DNA of 64,000 nt from Corydoras sp. C115 (Eukaryota; Chordata; Actinopteri; Siluriformes; Callichthyidae), in contig JAFMOC010000017.1 of the NCBI GenBank assembly GCA_019802505.1, positions 3,317,501-3,381,500 on the forward strand, given 5' to 3'. Below the pieces are notes generated by a model, which was given only the letters and a program-made list of their open reading frames with translations, was not told the origin of the DNA and did no database searches. Positions 59,761 to 64,000 of this stretch are shown piece after piece; the stretch's first letter is position 1, and every line of letters starts with the position of its first letter. Both the position numbers and the translations under genes were made by a program.

Positions 59761-60484
59761 TTTACTTGCACGTCCTCAAATATACAAATGCATGCACACC
59801 TGTGTGATGACGGGTTAGTATGCATGGAGCCAAAATCAAAATGAAACCTGAACATACAGAGAACCAAAGCAAGATAAATAATGAAGGCTCATGTGGCTGG
59901 CTGGAGAGCTCCTGTGATACATTAATTGGGCAATATTAGCATGAATTAAGGCAAATATGTGTAACGTGTAATTTATTACTTATCAAGCGTAGTTTAGTAG
60001 TGGAAGGCGCAGATTTCCCCCAAGATTGCTTTAACAGCTATAATGCATTTCTTAATTCACTCTGTGGAAAATCAATTTTTTTCAGAGTTCATTAAGCATC
60101 AATATGTTACAATGCCGTTCCCCAGAGCACACAGCTACAAGAAACATTATGCAAATTGCTGCCAGTGCATTTTTAGTATGTAAATAGATACTAACACTAG
60201 TGTCAAGTCTCAGTGGAAAGCTTTGTTAGTGGAACCTTTTGTTTTACGGTTCTCTCAGAGATGAAGAGGAAAATAACGGGCAGATCGTTGCACGTGCCGC
60301 ATTTTTACTCAAAACCACTGTTTGTTTCAGACATTGTAGCTTCCACAACGCGACTACCTGGTCGGTTCACTTTAGTCAGTTTGAGTTAACCGGTGTGTCA
60401 ACAGTTTATGCCTGCTTTGCAGTTTGCTTTTAGGTTCTAGATTGGCAAATTTACTGACCTGTCACTCAATCTAAAATATGTGTA

Positions 60485-60532
60485 ATCATGATTTCATCTC
60501 AACTCGTGTCATCTTCTGCTTGATCCTATAGT

Positions 60533-60571
<39 letters not shown>

Positions 60572-60655
60572 GGGGTCGTGGGTGTTCCCATTCAGAGGGG
60601 GCTGGGCAGATCTCTTGCTGACACACACACATACACACTTTATTTAGGGGCAACT
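60485..60655 (-). mobile_element. DANA-like SINE remnant containing a poly-G run
   Basis: It carries TCTTCTGCTTGATCCTATAG, GCTGGGCAGAT and ACACACACTTTATTTAGGGG in antisense order, interrupted by 37 G at 60534-60570 where other copies have CGCGGTGGGG-like sequence. Confidence 0.6.
60534..60570 (+). repeat. Poly-G run, 37 bp
   Basis: An uninterrupted G homopolymer. It could be a true expansion from the SINE G-rich tail or a sequencing/assembly artefact. Confidence 0.9.
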
Positions 60656-60694
60656 TTATTAATACTTATATATTATAGGTCCCTCTGTTCTGGC

Positions 60695-60720
60695 GGGGGG
60701 GGGGGGGGGGGGGGGGGGGG
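60695..60720 (+). repeat. Poly-G run, 26 bp
   Basis: A second G homopolymer 124 bp after the first, at the end of a CCCTCTGTTCTGGC stretch. Confidence 0.9.
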
Positions 60721-61534
60721 TCCTTATAATTGTCCATAATTGCTGAAACATATAGATGGGTAAATTTATGATTTCTCATAACTGTTCTAACTAGTAACTG
60801 GTACTAGTTATTATTATTAATTACTAGAACTGTTATTGTAAGAAATTCTGTCTTGATGTTTAAATTAAATTGAGTTGGACATTAGTTTAGATCTGAAACT
60901 GCTGTTTCAGAAAGCTTCTTTTTTAACAAGTCAATTATATTGTCTGAATAAATATGTGTGGATAAAGTTTATTTTTCGAATTCATTCACGATGAACACAA
61001 TATACTCTAATTATTTGGTGATTGTGATATCACAGTAACTATAGCTCTATTTACAACAATGGAGGACGAACCCAATTTTAAATGAACTCTAGCAGTATCT
61101 AGCCGATTGTGATGTGTTAACATGAGAGTTCTGTCTACACAACAGCGTTAATGGCCTCATCAACTTCACACCGCTATTTTGTTCTCACTTCCACTGAACT
61201 TAAGAGGGAACAACTTTACCTGACTGCTATTGGAAAACAAACTGGAGCCCTTAGAGAAGGTTCTTAAGGAAGGTGGAGTGCGAGTTACATTACAGTCCGC
61301 TGTGTGTTTGTACAAATACCACACTCGACAGGAGCGCTTAGTACTTACGACCAATCAACTCTGGTCTGAATGGTTCGCTCCTGTTGGCCTCTTTGAAATC
61401 GCTGTTCATTGCCGTTGTTTAATAAGACAGTTCTTTGCCATCGCTCAGTTTTACTTGTTGGGTTCTTGTGTAGATTTGGATTGGGTTCTGGTCAAATGAT
61501 TTAAAACATCATGTCTATCTGTTTTTCAATTCTC

Positions 61535-61650
61535 CTTCCAATTAATGACTTAAAAGTCCCCAGCACACAGTATGCACTGTAGTACACAATCAGATGAACT
61601 ATAATGTGTAATCGTAGCACTACAAAGTCCATCTTTACAGTAAGAGGAAG
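61535..61650. mobile_element. Tc1-like MITE, right-end fragment
   Basis: CACTACAAAGTCCATCTTTAC and upstream CACACAGTATGCACTGTAGT are the right subterminal part of the MITE family; the rest is lost. Confidence 0.6.
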
Positions 61651-61729
61651 AGATAACTTAATAAGTGCAGCAAAGAAGTTGTGTTCGCTGCATTGAATAA
61701 TGAAACAATGCAAACTATAGCAACATCGT

Positions 61730-62160
61730 ATGTTTGGCCTCCTTTAAATCTGACACACAGCATGTTGTTCTCCATGTACAGTTTGTAAATATCCGGTCAC
61801 GTCCACACTGCAGTAGAAATGAAATAGCAATCGAAATGCCTGCTCTTTTTTTGGTTGTATTTTTTGATATAGCTCTTCTCCTGGTCTGTGCTAGCTGTCT
61901 GTTTTGCCTAATTGCACTAGCTGTAGCCCGCATGCTAATTGCACATGGCTCCCTGTTGTCACATAATTTACATGGCCAGCATGATTCCAAGTTTAATCTG
62001 CTTGAAGGATTTGTATTTCATGCTCGCATTAAAATCAAACACCCTGTGAGATTTAATAAAGCGTGCGACAAAGCAAAGATAATAAATATCCTGTTTAGAC
62101 TGCGGCTGGACAATTTGCACACGTCTAAGTTCTTTGAAGGATGATTGGTAAATAACCAGG
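61730..62160 (+). promoter_or_regulatory. Repeat-free block with a 136-codon open frame, candidate conserved element
   Basis: An ATG-to-stop frame runs 61734-62144, but the translation matches no family I know. It has a Leu/Val/Cys-rich middle that may be chance. The DNA has an octamer-like ATGCTAAT at 61932-61939 and no repeat words. A conserved non-coding element is more likely than a gene; neither is proven. Confidence 0.25.
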
Positions 62161-62297
62161 ATGTTATTCCACTATATTCATCTTCTGTTGGTTTTATTGT
62201 GGACTGAAGTTATGTAGCCTCGGTGAAGCTGGTCCCCGGGCTGCAGGGATGCTTCTGGACTACAGAGTGTTCTATGGTTATGTAATGGATGTATTTG

Positions 62298-62555
62298 ATG
62301 TAGTGGTTAGCACGTTCACGCCTTAGTGCTGGGGATCCAGGTTTGAATCCCAATGTTATCCCCATAGCCCAAAACCTGGATTTAAGGTAAATTGGCTGCT
62401 TTAAATATGTAGTGTGTCTGTGTGAGTGTGTATGCTCGGTGATAGATTGGCGCCCTGTCCTGGGTGTATCTGCCCAGCGACCAAAACTTTCTCCCCTTGA
62501 TGGGCATGGGAACCCCCCTGTGAACCTAGTAGAGGATTAAGTGGAAGATGCTGGA
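62298..62555 (+). mobile_element. DANA-like SINE
   Basis: GTAGTGGTTAGCACGTTCAC, GGTTTGAATCCCAATG, GATAGATTGGCGCCCTGTCC and TGATGGGCATGGGAACCCCC are present. The middle is shortened by about 45 bp. Confidence 0.85.
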
Positions 62556-64000
62556 TATATTTGGTGGTAGGTCATATTAAACATTAGTTTGGACTATGAT
62601 CCCAATTCAGGCCTCCCATTGGTCACATTCTTTATTTTCTCTTCTATATAAAGGTGCCTCCTTCCATCACTCAGGAGGTCTCTCTTACCCTCTTTTCATT
62701 TTTCCCTCCCAACTATTGCTTTATGCAGAACAGTCGAGGTAGACAAGGCAGCTGACAGCTGTTCACAGCAAGCTCCTAACACACTGGCAGCAGCAGAATA
62801 ATAAAGGCATTGTGGGTATACCCAAATTCTTCACCCAGTGCAGCTAAACCAAAGAATAGTGTTCTCTGTTTAGAACCCTTCTCTGCTGTAGCTTTCTGGG
62901 AGGGTGTGAACTTTTATTTAAAACTGGAATGTTGATGTTGGATGACTTTGTAGAGGTTGAATGGTGAGGGAACCGACGGAGACAGACTATGCGTGACAGA
63001 TTCTACATATGTAGGGCTTATGTAGCTTACACATCATCTAACAAAAACACAAGTATACAGCTTGCGGTATGACACGATGCCTTGTTTCTTGGCAGCGTTT
63101 AGAACCCAGTCACGGGGTTTTGACCTTCGTGATAATGGCTTGACATCTGAATTCAAAACCAAAGTTTACCTTTTCACTTTACTGTACAGAGATGTGGCGA
63201 GGCCATGTCGACTTCAGCCTGAACCCATGTATCGCTGCCCAGGCCCCTGAGGACCCTGCCACCAATCAACACTGACAGCTCAAACTGAAATAGCTCCACT
63301 CATTAACTCCTACAAAAAAAAGTCGGCAGTGCTCAAAAGCCTGGCTTATTTATTGCAGGCTGTGCCATCAGCATGCCATATTGTGTTCTAAGATTTCACA
63401 GTGCCTATCTGTCTTTCTGCCGCCCTTATTTCGGAAGATGCACTTGGCAACAGCGAGCTGCCAATATATCAACCCAATTATAAATATTTATAATCTGCAC
63501 ATTAAAAAAATCCTGTCAATCACAAAGACAAGGACAGATAAGCTTCGAGTATATTCGGGGGGCAATTTGCATGCTATGGAACTTGCGATGCATTCTGTTT
63601 TTCAGTACTTTGCATGCGAGCGTCTGTTTTATTTATTTCTTTTTTTTCGCACCCAGATTAAATGTAGAAGTTTTGTTCCCAGAGAGCCTGACTTATTTTC
63701 TTCTTCTCTGAATGCTGATGCCGTTCTGCTGGTGATTCATTATTGAAAGGGGAAAATCATCTTAACATGGCTGGAATTTATGTATGCTTCACTCTTGTCA
63801 TTCATTTTGCATGGTCCTGTTATCACTGCTGCGAGAATGCCCCTGCGTTGGGTTTGCGTTGGATGTGCGTTTGTAGGTGTAATTGTCCTCAACGCGGAGG
63901 TCTTCCGTCGTGTGGTGCCACTTCAGGAGGGAATATTGATATGAACACATTCAGGAGACAGGATTAGAAGATGACATGAATTGGGGATCAGTGAACGGCT
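62556..64000. other. Intergenic DNA downstream of mdfic to the window end
   Basis: No repeat family or gene was recognised. The stretch 63290-63760 is repeat-free with mixed composition and may include conserved non-coding DNA. In human the next gene is TFEC; no exon of it was seen here. Confidence 0.5.

Noticed and set aside
52700..64000. Exons of TFEC, the next gene in human
   Set aside because: No basic helix-loop-helix or other TFEC coding segment was recognisable on either strand.

Overview
The window is vertebrate genomic DNA, most likely from a teleost fish. It has intron/exon structure, AT-rich non-coding DNA, many microsatellites, about 20 copies of a tRNA-headed SINE of the fish DANA/Mermaid type, and several non-autonomous DNA transposons (MITEs) with TA or unclear target sites. 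The repeat types resemble those of otophysan fishes (characins, catfishes, knifefishes), but the species cannot be fixed by eye. No bacterial, viral or CRISPR features were seen.

Two protein-coding genes lie on the + strand. (1) The 3' part of foxp2 occupies 1664-~15090: seven coding exons with consensus splice sites encode the C-terminal 313 residues. These include the whole forkhead domain, the SUMO motif VKEE and the acidic C-terminal tail. A ~3.35 kb 3'UTR follows. The N-terminal exons (poly-Q, zinc finger, leucine zipper) lie upstream of the window. (2) A complete mdfic gene (MyoD-family inhibitor domain containing) occupies ~32960-52670: four coding exons give a 251-residue protein ending in the cysteine-rich I-mfa domain. 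A probable non-coding first exon sits in a CpG-rich stretch just after a ~430 bp (CT)n tract. The order foxp2 then mdfic, same strand, matches human 7q31, so this is conserved synteny.

Layout: 1-1663 upstream foxp2 intron with a MITE and a (CT)n next to the exon acceptor; 1664-11722 foxp2 coding exons; 11723-~15090 foxp2 3'UTR; ~15.1-32.5 kb intergenic, rich in SINEs and a 724 bp MITE; 32.5-34.3 kb mdfic promoter, exon 1 and a 214-bp higher-order minisatellite in intron 1; 34.4-49.85 kb mdfic coding exons with long introns; 49.85-52.67 kb mdfic 3'UTR; 52.7-64 kb downstream intergenic DNA with MITEs, SINEs, two long poly-G runs and possible conserved non-coding blocks.

FOXP2 is a nuclear forkhead repressor; MDFIC is a cysteine-rich regulator of transcription factors and an auxiliary subunit of PIEZO channels. 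They are neighbours by ancient synteny, not a joint pathway. I found no convincing undescribed biological system. The most notable local structures are the nearly identical 214-bp higher-order repeat in mdfic intron 1, the long (CT)n at its promoter, the (CT)n serving a foxp2 exon acceptor, and candidate conserved enhancers with octamer motifs.
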